This document shows positions 27,288 through 35,774 of a DNA stretch of 64,000 bases, one piece after another. The stretch is from Ulvibacter antarcticus. GTDB taxonomy: Bacteria; Bacteroidota; Bacteroidia; Flavobacteriales; Flavobacteriaceae. Both the position numbers and the translations under genes were made by a program. The notes beneath the pieces are model-generated. The model searched no databases. It was not told where the DNA came from and saw only the letters and a list, made by a program, of their open reading frames with translations. The stretch is taken from positions 124,001 to 188,000 of the forward strand of contig NZ_REFC01000012.1 of NCBI RefSeq assembly GCF_003688405.1. Direction: 5' to 3'. Within the stretch, counting starts at the first letter, position 1. Each line of letters begins with the position of its first letter.

Positions 27288-28002
27288 GGCAGTTAAATTC
27301 TCTTCGGCTCATCGATCAAGAGCCTCCGAAATTATGGATGATTTCGACTTGAAGGGAGATGAAATGAAAGAGCTGCTAACAGATCTTAAACTCGTAAATA
27401 AATGGTTGGGAGGCACTAAAGTTACAATAGAAGGCTTGCAGTTTCTGCTTAAGCAGCAACCAAAGCAAAGCACGATTACCATTTTGGATGTTGGTTGTGG
27501 TGATGGCGAAATGCTTCGGAATTGTGCCCGTTTCGGAAGAAAGAAGGGATACGACTTTAAACTTATTGGAATCGATGCAAATAACCATATTCTAACTGAG
27601 GCAAAAGTGAGGTCTGAAGCATTCGAAAATATTAGTTTTCAGACTTTAGATGTTATGGAGATTGATAAATCAACTATTGAATATGACATTGTGCTCTGCA
27701 CCTTGTTTTTACATCATTTTCCGAAGGAACAAATAGTGGTTATTTTAAATAAACTTTTGAAAAATGCGAAAGTGGGTTGCGTGATTAACGACTTACATAG
27801 AAGCCGATTGGCTTTTGTGCTGTTCAAATTGTTTAGCAAAGTCGTATTAAAAACCAAAATTGCAAGACACGATGGCTTGGTTTCGGTTGCCAGAGGCTTC
27901 AAAAGGAACGAATTAAAAGAAATTTCCGAAGAGATAACAAATACTGTTTCGCTTGTAAAATGGAAATTCGCCTTTAGATATATGTGGATACTGAAAAAAT
28001 AA
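27271..28002 (+). CDS. SAM-dependent methyltransferase
   Basis: 243 residues, class I. Motif I is ILDVGCGDGE (71-80), followed by LIGIDANNHIL (motif II) and YDIVLCTLFLHHFP (motif IV). The long helical N-terminal cap (SRASEIMDDFDLKGDEMKELLTDL) is typical of small-molecule or quinone-type methylases. The 17-base overlap with the oxidoreductase and its position before the type III polyketide synthase suggest O- or C-methylation of the product. Confidence 0.85.
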   Translation: MEVQSKAVKFSSAHRSRASEIMDDFDLKGDEMKELLTDLKLVNKWLGGTKVTIEGLQFLLKQQPKQSTITILDVGCGDGEMLRNCARFGRKKGYDFKLIGIDANNHILTEAKVRSEAFENISFQTLDVMEIDKSTIEYDIVLCTLFLHHFPKEQIVVILNKLLKNAKVGCVINDLHRSRLAFVLFKLFSKVVLKTKIARHDGLVSVARGFKRNELKEISEEITNTVSLVKWKFAFRYMWILKK

Positions 28003-28054
28003 AGAGGATTGAAAAAAATATTAATTAGTATCTTTTAATAATTAAATAGAATTA

Positions 28055-29107
28055 ATGAGTGTAAAAATAATATCGGTTGCCAAGCAACTTCCATCATATA
28101 CCCGTGAAACTTCAGAAATAATTCCCTTTGTGAAAGAATGGATGCAAGATCAAGAGCCTCGTTTTAAACGAAAGGTGGTAAAAATCTTTGAAGGGGCTGG
28201 GGTTGACAGAAGATACTCTATTATGGACCCGATTGAGGTTTTTACCAACCCAAGTTTTGAAGAAAGAAACGATATCTATAGTAGAGAAGTGCAAAAGTTA
28301 GGAAGACAGTGTCTTGAAAAGGCATTAAAAAAAGCCAACTGGAAACCTACAGATGTTGATTTTATAATCACTGTGAGCTGTACAGGAATTATGATTCCTT
28401 CGGTGGATGCATATTTAATCAACGACCTTAAAATGAGACAGGATATTATGCGGCTTCCTGTCACTGAAATGGGCTGTGCTGCCGGTGTTTCAGGAATTAT
28501 TTACGCCAATAATTTTTTAAAGGCGAATCCGGGGAAACGCGCTGCAGTGATTGCAATCGAAGCACCAACGGCAACCTTTCAACTGGAGGATTTCTCCATG
28601 GTGAATGTAGTAAGTGCGGCTATTTTTGGCGATGGCGCTTCCTGCGTTCTATTGTCTTCGAACGAAGCGGACTCGGGTGTAAAAGTGTTGGGTGATGATA
28701 TGTATCACTTTTATGACGCTACAGAAATGATGGGCTTCAAACTGGTTAATACTGGACTACAAATGATATTAGATAAAGAAGTGCCTCAGCAAATTTCAGA
28801 TCATTTCCCGAAGATTGTCCATCCTTTTCTAAAGAAAAACAACAAAACTATAGACGATATAGATCATCTTATTTTTCATCCTGGCGGCAAAAAGATAGTA
28901 CAAACAGTAGAAGCACTCTTCGGAAGTCTTGGAAAGAATATTGACAATACAAAAGAAGTGCTTAAATTGTATGGAAATATGAGTAGTGTTACGGTACTCT
29001 ATGTTTTAGAACAATTTCTGGAACAAAAACCTAAAAAAGGAGAACTAGGCTTGATGCTTAGCTTCGGACCAGGATTTTCAGCACAAACTGTCTTAATTGA
29101 ATTTTAA
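28055..29107 (+). CDS. Type III polyketide synthase
   Basis: 350 residues, chalcone-synthase fold. The catalytic triad is visible: Cys141 in EMGCAAGVSG, His275 in IFHPGGKK, Asn308 in YGNMSSVTV. The FGPG loop (SFGPGFSAQ) is present near residue 337. The enzyme extends an acyl starter with malonyl-CoA to an alkylresorcinol or alkylpyrone-type product. A dedicated type II fatty-acid set follows in the same operon, so the starter is probably an acyl chain made on the local carrier protein. Confidence 0.93.
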   Translation: MSVKIISVAKQLPSYTRETSEIIPFVKEWMQDQEPRFKRKVVKIFEGAGVDRRYSIMDPIEVFTNPSFEERNDIYSREVQKLGRQCLEKALKKANWKPTDVDFIITVSCTGIMIPSVDAYLINDLKMRQDIMRLPVTEMGCAAGVSGIIYANNFLKANPGKRAAVIAIEAPTATFQLEDFSMVNVVSAAIFGDGASCVLLSSNEADSGVKVLGDDMYHFYDATEMMGFKLVNTGLQMILDKEVPQQISDHFPKIVHPFLKKNNKTIDDIDHLIFHPGGKKIVQTVEALFGSLGKNIDNTKEVLKLYGNMSSVTVLYVLEQFLEQKPKKGELGLMLSFGPGFSAQTVLIEF

Positions 29108-29153
29108 AAAGGACCAAATCATTTAATCTCAGTAATCAAATTATAAAATACAA

Positions 29154-29972
29154 ATGCAGGAAGCTTCAGAAAACACTGATCAACAAACCAAAGAAAGCAC
29201 CGAACATCTAAGTAATCTTTGGGCAATCATTTTGGGTGGTAGTAGTGGTCTGGGTTTAGCAACGGCTCAAAAATTAGCTTCACAAGACATGAATATTTGT
29301 ATAGTCCATAGAGACAGAAAGTCAAATATGCCCGATCTGGAAAAAAGATTCAATGAAATGCGCAGTAATGGGGTGGAGGTATTAACATTTAATAGTGATG
29401 CACTTTCTTCGGAAACTATAGAAATGGTGCTCTCGAAGATCCCAGATAACAAAGTAAAGCTTCTCTTGCACTCAATCGCAAAAGGGAGTGTAAAACCAAT
29501 GCTTTCTGAAGACAACAACATCTTATCCCGTGAAGATCTGGATATTACCATTCATGCCATGGGAACGAGTTGGTACCAATGGACACAGAAATTAATTCAG
29601 CATAAAAAATTCACTGTAAAGGCTCGTAATATGGCTTTTACAAGCGAAGGAAATACCAAAGTCTGGAAAGGTTATGGTGCGGTTTCAGCTGCTAAAGCCA
29701 GCCTTGAAGCCTTGATGCGTAATATGGCCGTGGAACTAGCGCCAATTGGAATCACATCAAATTGCATTCAAGCAGGGGCTACAATAACGCCTTCTTTTAA
29801 TGTTATTCCTGGAAGCGAAAAACTTGCCGAATTCGCACGAAAAAGAAACCCATTTAAACGTTTAACCACTCCCAAGGATGTGGCAAATGTCGTGTATTTA
29901 ATGTGCAGACCGGAATCCGATTGGATAAACGGCACTGTAATTAAAGTGGACGGTGGAGAAAGCATTCAATAA
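29154..29972 (+). CDS. SDR reductase, FabL/FabI-like enoyl-ACP reductase
   Basis: 272 residues. Rossmann motif GGSSGLG (28-34). The active site is Y174-x6-K181 (YGAVSAAK) instead of the Y-x3-K of ordinary SDRs; the x6 spacing is that of enoyl-ACP reductases, and the surrounding ASLEALMRNMAVELAPIGI is FabL-like. It therefore probably reduces the enoyl intermediate rather than the ketone. No separate FabG-like ketoreductase is present in the operon. The stop directly abuts the next ATG. Confidence 0.82.
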   Translation: MQEASENTDQQTKESTEHLSNLWAIILGGSSGLGLATAQKLASQDMNICIVHRDRKSNMPDLEKRFNEMRSNGVEVLTFNSDALSSETIEMVLSKIPDNKVKLLLHSIAKGSVKPMLSEDNNILSREDLDITIHAMGTSWYQWTQKLIQHKKFTVKARNMAFTSEGNTKVWKGYGAVSAAKASLEALMRNMAVELAPIGITSNCIQAGATITPSFNVIPGSEKLAEFARKRNPFKRLTTPKDVANVVYLMCRPESDWINGTVIKVDGGESIQ

Positions 29973-30410
29973 ATGGACAAGTCCCTCAATCACATATTAA
30001 AGAAACTTCCATATTCAGAGCCGTTTTTGTTTGCCGATTCTTTAGTTTCTGTAGATGAGAATGGCATTCAGGGGAAGTATACTTTTAAAGCTGATTCCTA
30101 TTTTTATAAAGGACATTTTGTTGGAAACCCAATCACACCAGGTGTTATTTTAACTGAATGCATGGCGCAGATTGGTTTGGTTTGCCTCGGAATTTATTTA
30201 TTAGGAGATTCATTACAAGAAGAATTAAAAATTGCATTGAGTAATACGGATATAGATTTTTATCTAGCCGTTCTACCGGGAGAAACAGTTACCGTTATTT
30301 CTGAAAAAGAATATTTTAGATTCAACAAACTTAAGTGCAAGGTGAAAATGCTCAATGCCAAAGGAGAAGTTGTATGCAAAGGCTTTATTAGCGGGATGTT
30401 AATTGCTTAA
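29973..30410 (+). CDS. 3-hydroxyacyl-ACP dehydratase (FabZ-like)
   Basis: 145 residues of hot-dog fold. The motif KGHFVGNPITPGVILTECMAQ carries His48 and Glu62, the FabZ/FabA catalytic pair. The leading PYSEPFLFADSL corresponds to the family's PFLLVD strand. It dehydrates 3-hydroxyacyl chains on the local carrier protein. The ATG follows the preceding stop without a gap. Confidence 0.88.
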   Translation: MDKSLNHILKKLPYSEPFLFADSLVSVDENGIQGKYTFKADSYFYKGHFVGNPITPGVILTECMAQIGLVCLGIYLLGDSLQEELKIALSNTDIDFYLAVLPGETVTVISEKEYFRFNKLKCKVKMLNAKGEVVCKGFISGMLIA

Positions 30411-30450
30411 TATCGTATAGCTTCAATTAAAATTGAAACATAAAAAAGAA

Positions 30451-31722
30451 ATGAAAAAACGAGTTGTCATTACAGGTTTAGGAGTAGTTGCGCCAAATGG
30501 TGTTGGCGTTCCTGAATTTCTGGAGGCCATTCGAAAAGGAACTTCGGGTATTACATTTCAACCGAAGCTTGAAGCACTTGGTTTTTCTTGTCAGGTGGGT
30601 GGTGTTCCAATCATTTCCGAAGATAAAAAAAGAGAATACTTCACAGAATTACAACTTCGAAATTTTAATAGCAATGGAATCCTTTATGGTGTAATGGCAG
30701 GAATGGAAGCATTGGCCGATGCCGGAATTTCAGCTGCGAAGAACGACGAGCAAGCTTTATGGGACTTAGGAATTGTGTTTGGAGTTGCCACAAGTGGTGT
30801 TGAAAAATTTAGAGAGTCTATTTATAAACTGGATGATAAAAAAGTAAGGCGATTGGGAAGTACCGCGGTTGTTCAAACTATGGCGAGTGGCGTGAGTGCA
30901 TATCTCAGCGGAATGATTGGAGCCGGCAATAGCGTTACCACCAATTCTGCTGCATGTGCTACAGGAACAGAAGCAATCTTAATGGGTTATGATCGAATCG
31001 TTTCCGGAAAAGCAACTCAGATGCTCTGCGGAAGCACAGGGGAAGACGGTCCTTATATTTGGGGTGGTTTCGACGCCATGAAAGTGATTACCTACAAACA
31101 CAATGATGAACCAACAAAAGCATCCAGACCTTTGAGTGCCACAGCATCTGGCTTTGTACCTGGAAGCGGGGCAGGAGCCATGATGTTAGAATCACTCGAA
31201 AGTGCAGAGAAAAGAGGGGCTACTATTTATGCTGAAGTATTGGGAGGTTCTGTAAATAGCGGCGGACAAAGAAATGATGGCTCTATGACAGCGCCAAATA
31301 GCCAAGCCGTTAAAAGATGTATTTCAGAAGCTTTAGCGGAAGCGAAAATTCAAGGTAGCGACGTCGATTATATTAATGGGCATCTCACTGCTACGGTAAA
31401 AGATCCGTTGGAAATTGAGAATTGGTGTGAAGCATTGGGGCGCCGTGGAACGAACTTTCCTTTCATCAACTCATTAAAAGCTATGACAGGGCACTGCCTG
31501 GCTGGAAGTGGGAGCGTGGAGGCGGTTTCAACGATTCTTCAAATGCGGCATTCTTTTGTTTTTCCCAATGTGAATTGTGAGGATCTTCATCCTGAAATCA
31601 CGAAATTAATTGATACTGAATGCATTCCGTTGTCGTGCATAAAAGCAGACATCAATATTGCAGTAAAAGCCAGTTTTGGTTTTGGTGATGTCAATGCGTG
31701 TGTTATCTTTAAAAAAAATTAA
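30451..31722 (+). CDS. Beta-ketoacyl-ACP synthase (FabF-like)
   Basis: 423 residues. Thiolase fold with the condensing triad Cys169 (NSAACATGTEA), His311 (NGHLTATVKDP) and His348 (MTGHCLAGSG). The N-terminus KKRVVITGLGVVAPNG is standard. His311 sits in HLTAT rather than the common HGTST, a local change worth noting. The start is the ATG at 30451; an upstream TTG at 30433 adds only MKHKKE. It lies between the dehydratase and the carrier protein, so it elongates or primes the chain for the type III PKS. Confidence 0.9.
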   Translation: MKKRVVITGLGVVAPNGVGVPEFLEAIRKGTSGITFQPKLEALGFSCQVGGVPIISEDKKREYFTELQLRNFNSNGILYGVMAGMEALADAGISAAKNDEQALWDLGIVFGVATSGVEKFRESIYKLDDKKVRRLGSTAVVQTMASGVSAYLSGMIGAGNSVTTNSAACATGTEAILMGYDRIVSGKATQMLCGSTGEDGPYIWGGFDAMKVITYKHNDEPTKASRPLSATASGFVPGSGAGAMMLESLESAEKRGATIYAEVLGGSVNSGGQRNDGSMTAPNSQAVKRCISEALAEAKIQGSDVDYINGHLTATVKDPLEIENWCEALGRRGTNFPFINSLKAMTGHCLAGSGSVEAVSTILQMRHSFVFPNVNCEDLHPEITKLIDTECIPLSCIKADINIAVKASFGFGDVNACVIFKKN

Positions 31723-31727
31723 CCTCT

Positions 31728-31982
31728 ATGACTTCGGAAGAAATTTTTACTCAATTATCACCAATTATCACCTTGTATTTACCTGAAGATGTTACGAAAG
31801 ACCAAATAGAATTGCAAAGCGATCTTACGGCCCAATTGAATATTAATTCTGCCCATTTGGTCGATATTGTTCTCGATGTAGAAGATGCATTTGATATTGA
31901 ATTTGCGAATGAAGACATGGAAAAGATGCGAACTGTCGCAGATGCGATACAAATTATTCAAAAGAAATTAGAAAGCAAATAG
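31728..31982 (+). CDS. Acyl carrier protein with atypical attachment motif
   Basis: 84 residues, acidic, helical. The presumed phosphopantetheine serine is Ser41 in INSAHLVDIVLDVEDAF, so the family's DSL reads NSA here while the flanking helix (LVDIVLDVEDAFDIEF) is canonical. It starts 5 bases after the ketosynthase and would carry the acyl chain. Dedicated carriers of this type usually serve one pathway only. Confidence 0.85.
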   Translation: MTSEEIFTQLSPIITLYLPEDVTKDQIELQSDLTAQLNINSAHLVDIVLDVEDAFDIEFANEDMEKMRTVADAIQIIQKKLESK

Positions 31983-32013
31983 AGCAACATCTTATATAAA
32001 TACCATTCATTCT

Positions 32014-32778
32014 ATGGAATTATTTACAATCGAAAATTTTATTACACTTGGACTTCTAACACTATTACAAGGTGTCCTTGGACTTGACAATCTTCTTTAT
32101 ATTTCCCTCGAATCCAAACGCGCGCCGGCCGATAAACAGAAAATGGTTCGGCAGATTGGTATTGGAGGCGCTATTGTTTTAAGAATTGTGCTACTTTTTG
32201 TGTTGCTTCGGCTTATAGACCTTTTTCAGGACCCACTATTTGGTTTGCACGACAACGGGATATTTGAAGGATCTTTCAATTTACATAGTATCATTGTGCT
32301 TTTTGGTGGAATGTTCATTATGTGGACAGCCGTAAAGGAAATTATGCATATGATGAAACTTGAAGCCCATGATATGGAAAATGCCAAACCTAAATCGGTT
32401 AATATGGTTATTACATCGATTGTTATTATGAACCTGGTGTTTTCATTCGATTCTATATTAGGCGCAATGGCACTTACCGACGTATTTTGGGTAATGGCAA
32501 CCGCAATTGTTATTGGTGGTTTGCTTATGATTTGGTTGGCCGGGAAGGTCACCGAGTTCTTAAAGAAAAATCGGATGTATGAGGTATTGGGTTTATTTAT
32601 CCTTTTAATTGTAGGGGTTATGTTGCTTTCTGAAGGCGGGCATTTAGCGCATATGCATCTCTTCGGAAATGCCGTGACTCCAATGAGTAAGACGACTTTC
32701 TATTTTGTAATCGCCATTTTGGTAATTGTAGATGTAGTACAGGGTCGTTATCAGAAAAAACTAAGCAAGCATCTTTAA
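32014..32778 (+). CDS. TerC-family membrane protein
   Basis: 254 residues with about seven hydrophobic segments. The TerC signature acidic motifs are seen: GVLGLDNLLYISLE in TM1 and NLVFSFDSILGAMAL in the middle. Family members are Mn2+ or Ca2+ transporters, and some help protein export. It lies 31 bases after the carrier-protein gene and its stop overlaps the ATG of the methyltransferase gene, so it is probably in the same operon. A second TerC protein of the longer Alx type is at 46848. Confidence 0.85.
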   Translation: MELFTIENFITLGLLTLLQGVLGLDNLLYISLESKRAPADKQKMVRQIGIGGAIVLRIVLLFVLLRLIDLFQDPLFGLHDNGIFEGSFNLHSIIVLFGGMFIMWTAVKEIMHMMKLEAHDMENAKPKSVNMVITSIVIMNLVFSFDSILGAMALTDVFWVMATAIVIGGLLMIWLAGKVTEFLKKNRMYEVLGLFILLIVGVMLLSEGGHLAHMHLFGNAVTPMSKTTFYFVIAILVIVDVVQGRYQKKLSKHL

Positions 32779-33998
32779 TGTTCAATGTAATTCTTCCGAA
32801 GCTAACACCAAAAATACTAGCCGTAAAACTTACAGCGATTGGCGAACGCAGTGTAAGGACTAAACATCCATGGATATTTTCCGAGAGTATCGAGAAGATC
32901 AATAAAGAAGGAACTTCAGGTGATATTGCAATCATTTTTAGTCATTCCAAAAATAAAGCAATTGGTGTTGGTTTGTACGACCCGGATTCTCCAATTCGGA
33001 TTAAAATGTTGCATCATGATGGTGGGGCAACTCTGAATTCTGACTTCTTTTTAGAAAAAATACAAGCTGCCTTTGCAGTACGAACCCAATTATTAGAAAC
33101 GGCTACCAATAGCTACAGACTGTTATTTGGAGAAAATGATGGCTTTCCGGGATTTATTGCAGACGTTTACGCGAACGTATTAGTCGTTAAACTTTATTCA
33201 GCAATCTGGTTTCCGTTTTTAGAGATTATACTCGAGCAATTGATAGAAGTAAGCGGTTGCGATTGTGTAGTACTAAGGTTGAATAGAAAGTTACAAGGAG
33301 AAGCTAATTCAAATTTAAAGGACGGACAGGTACTTTATGGCTTCCTGGAAAATGAAGTTGTACAATTTGTTGAGCACGGCGTTCATTTTTCTGCCAATGT
33401 GATTAAGGGTCACAAAACAGGATATTTTTTAGATCACAGAGCAAATCGGAAGCGAGTGGGAGAGTTATCTAAAGGAAAAACAGTATTAGATGTCTTTTCA
33501 TACGCAGGAGGATTTTCGGTTCATGCGCTTGCCCAAGGCGCAAAGGAAGTAACAAGTCTTGATATTAGTAAACAAGCTTTGGAAATTGCGCAACTAAATG
33601 GAAGATTGAATGACTATTCGGGAGAACATTTTACTGTGGCTGGCGATGCATTTAAAGAAATGGAGGAAATGATCCGGCAAAATCGACACTTCGATATTGT
33701 GGTAATCGATCCGCCTAGCTTTGCCAAGAGTGCTTCGGAAGTAGATCTTGCAAAGAAGAAATATGCCCAATTGGCAACTTTAGGCCATAAGCTTACTGCT
33801 AAAAATGGAATTCTAGTATTGGCTTCCTGTTCATCTCGCGTAACTGCAGATGAATTTTTCAGAATAAACACCAAGATATTAAGCGATCAGTCCAGATCTT
33901 ATTCTGAAATCTCAAGAACAGCTCATGATATGGATCATCCGGTTACTTTTAAAGAAGGTTCCTACTTAAAATGCGGTTATTATAAGTTTAGCGATTGA
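32778..33998 (+). CDS. RlmI-like 23S rRNA (cytosine-C5) methyltransferase
   Basis: 406 residues. The N-terminal PUA domain (AIGERSVRTKHPWIFSESIEKI) is followed by a central EEHEE-like part and a class I methyltransferase: motif I VLDVFSYAGGFSVHAL, motif IV VIDPPSFAKS. The order and length match RlmI/YccW, which methylates C1962 of 23S rRNA. The start overlaps the TerC stop by one base. The biosynthetic operon may end here. Confidence 0.85.
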   Translation: MFNVILPKLTPKILAVKLTAIGERSVRTKHPWIFSESIEKINKEGTSGDIAIIFSHSKNKAIGVGLYDPDSPIRIKMLHHDGGATLNSDFFLEKIQAAFAVRTQLLETATNSYRLLFGENDGFPGFIADVYANVLVVKLYSAIWFPFLEIILEQLIEVSGCDCVVLRLNRKLQGEANSNLKDGQVLYGFLENEVVQFVEHGVHFSANVIKGHKTGYFLDHRANRKRVGELSKGKTVLDVFSYAGGFSVHALAQGAKEVTSLDISKQALEIAQLNGRLNDYSGEHFTVAGDAFKEMEEMIRQNRHFDIVVIDPPSFAKSASEVDLAKKKYAQLATLGHKLTAKNGILVLASCSSRVTADEFFRINTKILSDQSRSYSEISRTAHDMDHPVTFKEGSYLKCGYYKFSD

Positions 33999-34072
33999 GC
34001 TAGAAATTACCGATGCCTCCTTTATTGCACCCATATCATCCAGCTTAGATTTTGTAAAATCGTCTCTAATTG

Positions 34073-34104
34073 TTTGCAAAACAGGAGTTTCTTTCCTACA
34101 TTTA
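34073..34104 (+). promoter_or_regulatory. Promoter TTTG-N20-TACATTTA
   Basis: TTTG (34073-34076) and TACATTTA (34097-34104, seven of eight to TAnnTTTG) are spaced 20 bases apart, 15 bases before the ATG at 34120. Confidence 0.45.
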
Positions 34105-34119
34105 GAAAAAATTTAGATC

Positions 34120-34452
34120 ATGAAGTATTTTTATATCGCTATCATAGCATTGTTCTCTTTTTCAGTGACAGCTCAAAACGCTGTAGGAACGACAACTCCC
34201 GATGCTGAAACAATCACAAAGAGCTATAAATACAAGCTAATTCTTGATGTAAATCAGGAAGTTGCCTTTAAGCAGAAAGTGGAAACATATCTCACGCAGC
34301 GTTCAGCGATAGATAATCAATATTCTGGTGATGAAAGGTTAGACTTTTTACAGGCACTTAGTTTAGAAGAAACTACCGAAATGCAAGGTGTTTTATCTCC
34401 TTATCAATTCGAATTATACAAGAAATTAAAACCGGTTATCCAACCTATTTAA
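34120..34452 (+). CDS. Small secreted protein
   Basis: 110 residues with a signal peptide cut near VTAQ (residue 19). The mature part is helical and charged (ITKSYKYKLILDVNQEVAFKQ, EERLDFLQALSLEETTEMQGVL-type pattern), similar in style to small exported proteins of unknown role in flavobacteria. It has its own promoter and terminator, so it is a single-gene unit. Family not recognised. Confidence 0.65.
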   Translation: MKYFYIAIIALFSFSVTAQNAVGTTTPDAETITKSYKYKLILDVNQEVAFKQKVETYLTQRSAIDNQYSGDERLDFLQALSLEETTEMQGVLSPYQFELYKKLKPVIQPI

Positions 34453-34476
34453 AATATAAAAAAAACATTTTTAAAG

Positions 34477-34506
34477 AAAAAGCTCGATGAATTTCGAGCT
34501 TTTTTT
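34477..34506 (+). terminator. Intrinsic terminator
   Basis: AAAAAGCTCGA (34477-34487) pairs perfectly with TCGAGCTTTTT (34494-34504), followed by more T. It ends the small secreted protein gene. Confidence 0.9.
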
Positions 34507-34536
34507 ATGCATAGAAGTTCTCTTATCGGCATAAAA

Positions 34537-34560
34537 AATCCCGCCAAAGTAGGCAGGATT
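34537..34560. terminator. Possible terminator of the HPF gene
   Basis: AATCCCGCC (34537-34545) and GGCAGGATT (34552-34560) pair with one C-A mismatch. A-rich sequence lies on the left, giving a U tract to transcripts of the minus-strand HPF gene. Confidence 0.55.
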
Positions 34561-34581
34561 TATTCTTTTGTGGTCAATTTA

Positions 34582-34884
34582 TTAACGTGATTGCATTTTG
34601 TCTTTTCGTTTCTGAAGCTGTCTTTGTAGATCAGACATAACTGAAGCTATAGAAACTTCGAAAGCTGTAGATGATGATTCTGCAAATAAAGTGGGACCTG
34701 GTGTATTAACTCGAACACTACATATTTTCCCAGTATTTTCACCGCTTCTATTTTCTTTTTTGAAGTAAACATCTGAACTTACCATAAAATCAAACTTCTC
34801 TTCCAGTTTAGACAGTTTCTCTGCTGCGAGTATCTCTAATCGATTACTTGCACTAACATTGTGATACTCAAAATTTACATTCAT
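34582..34884 (-). CDS. hpf: Ribosome hibernation factor HPF/RaiA (short form)
   Basis: 100 residues, S30AE fold: VNFEYHNVSASNRLEILAAEKL, SDVYFKKE, VRVNTPGPTLFAESSSTAF and the terminal SDLQRQLQKRKDK. It binds the decoding centre and inactivates ribosomes in stationary phase. The short form lacks the dimerising C-terminal extension. A probable -7 box, TATATTTA, lies at 34909-34916 on the minus strand. Confidence 0.9.
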   Translation of the reverse strand: MNVNFEYHNVSASNRLEILAAEKLSKLEEKFDFMVSSDVYFKKENRSGENTGKICSVRVNTPGPTLFAESSSTAFEVSIASVMSDLQRQLQKRKDKMQSR

Positions 34885-35171
34885 ATAGATCTCGTTTTAA
34901 TTGGAACTTAAATATACAAAGGGCAATTGGAGAAGACAAGAATTTAATAGTGTTTTATATTCCAATTCTATGCATCTTTCTAATTACTCTAAAAATACAT
35001 ATTTGAATTAGGCTGGTCATAGTGTCTTACGATAATTAAGTGCTAAATTCCAAGACATTAGTAACTTAAATAATAGTTAAATCTTAAGTATGATAATGAT
35101 AATTCACATATTCTGTCTTATTTTTAAGGATAAGAATATGCCAATTGGGCACAAACTTTAAAACAAGTATT

Positions 35172-35411
35172 ATGAGCAACCTCACAAAAAAACGGAAACA
35201 TGCCGATTTTCAGGATTCATATCATCGGTCTTCTAACTTTAATAAAATCACAAAAAAAGAAGGGTTTACATTAAAGGGAAATGGAAAATTGAAGCTAGCC
35301 GATAGTGGCAATCTGGAAATGTCAAAAACATACAAAAAGAAGATTTCAAGTGCTATGGATTCAATGCGTCACAGAATGGACATGACATCAACAGGAGACG
35401 AAGAAGAATAG
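35172..35411 (+). CDS. Small basic protein of unknown function
   Basis: 79 residues, starting MSNLTKKRKHADFQDSYHRS, rich in Lys, Arg and Ser, ending with an acidic DEEE. No signal or membrane segment. The start is the ATG at 35172; a longer frame from 35145 lacks support. Family not recognised. A hairpin with a CTTAT stem (near 35117) precedes it and a terminator follows. Confidence 0.55.
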   Translation: MSNLTKKRKHADFQDSYHRSSNFNKITKKEGFTLKGNGKLKLADSGNLEMSKTYKKKISSAMDSMRHRMDMTSTGDEEE

Positions 35412-35473
35412 TAATAATTATTTTTATAGCTTACTTCTTTTGAATACGTATAAAGCCTTCCGTTAGAAGAATA

Positions 35474-35500
35474 AAAACCATCAATTTGATGGCTTTTATT
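35474..35500. terminator. Bidirectional terminator
   Basis: CCATC (35478-35482) pairs with GATGG (35488-35492) and A and T tracts flank it on both sides, between the convergent small-protein genes. Confidence 0.6.
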
Positions 35501-35520
35501 TAGGTTTTTTTTAAAATTGA

Positions 35521-35646
35521 CTACGCACGTGGGTTAATGTCCAAACCTGGTTTTGCTTTAGCCAACGAAGACTTTTCTGATTTACCTTCTTTGTCCTTCT
35601 GTTTTGATTTCTCCTTGTTTTTTGACTTCTTCTTGTCTTTTGACAT
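35521..35646 (-). CDS. Lysine-rich 41-residue protein
   Basis: It reads MSKDKKKSKNKEKSKQ, then KDKEGKSEKSSLAKAKPG and ends INPRA. Nearly half the residues are Lys. The frame has exactly 41 codons and a stop, and starts with ATG. Small Lys-rich proteins ending in a Pro-Gly-Leu-x-I-N-P-R motif look like nucleic-acid-binding or ribosome-associated peptides, but the role is unknown. It is convergent with the preceding small basic protein. Confidence 0.5.
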   Translation of the reverse strand: MSKDKKKSKNKEKSKQKDKEGKSEKSSLAKAKPGLDINPRA

Positions 35647-35730
35647 TTTATTGGAATTTAGTTATTAGCATACTAAAAATACAATTTTATTTTAGGTATC
35701 AAGGAAATATTCGCAAGAATTGACCAAGGT

Positions 35731-35738
35731 TATATTTG
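35731..35738 (+). promoter_or_regulatory. -7 promoter box TATATTTG of the TolB/caspase/TIR locus
   Basis: Exact TAnnTTTG, 36 bases before the ATG at 35775. It is the only clear promoter box found ahead of the run 35775-41482. Confidence 0.5.
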
Positions 35739-35774
35739 AAATTGAGTAAATTACAGCGGAGCTAACTAACCAAA

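Noticed and set aside
32014-32778. Tellurite-resistance operon
   Set aside because: TerC alone, without terA, terB, terD or terZ, does not indicate tellurite resistance. It follows a lipid-type biosynthetic operon.
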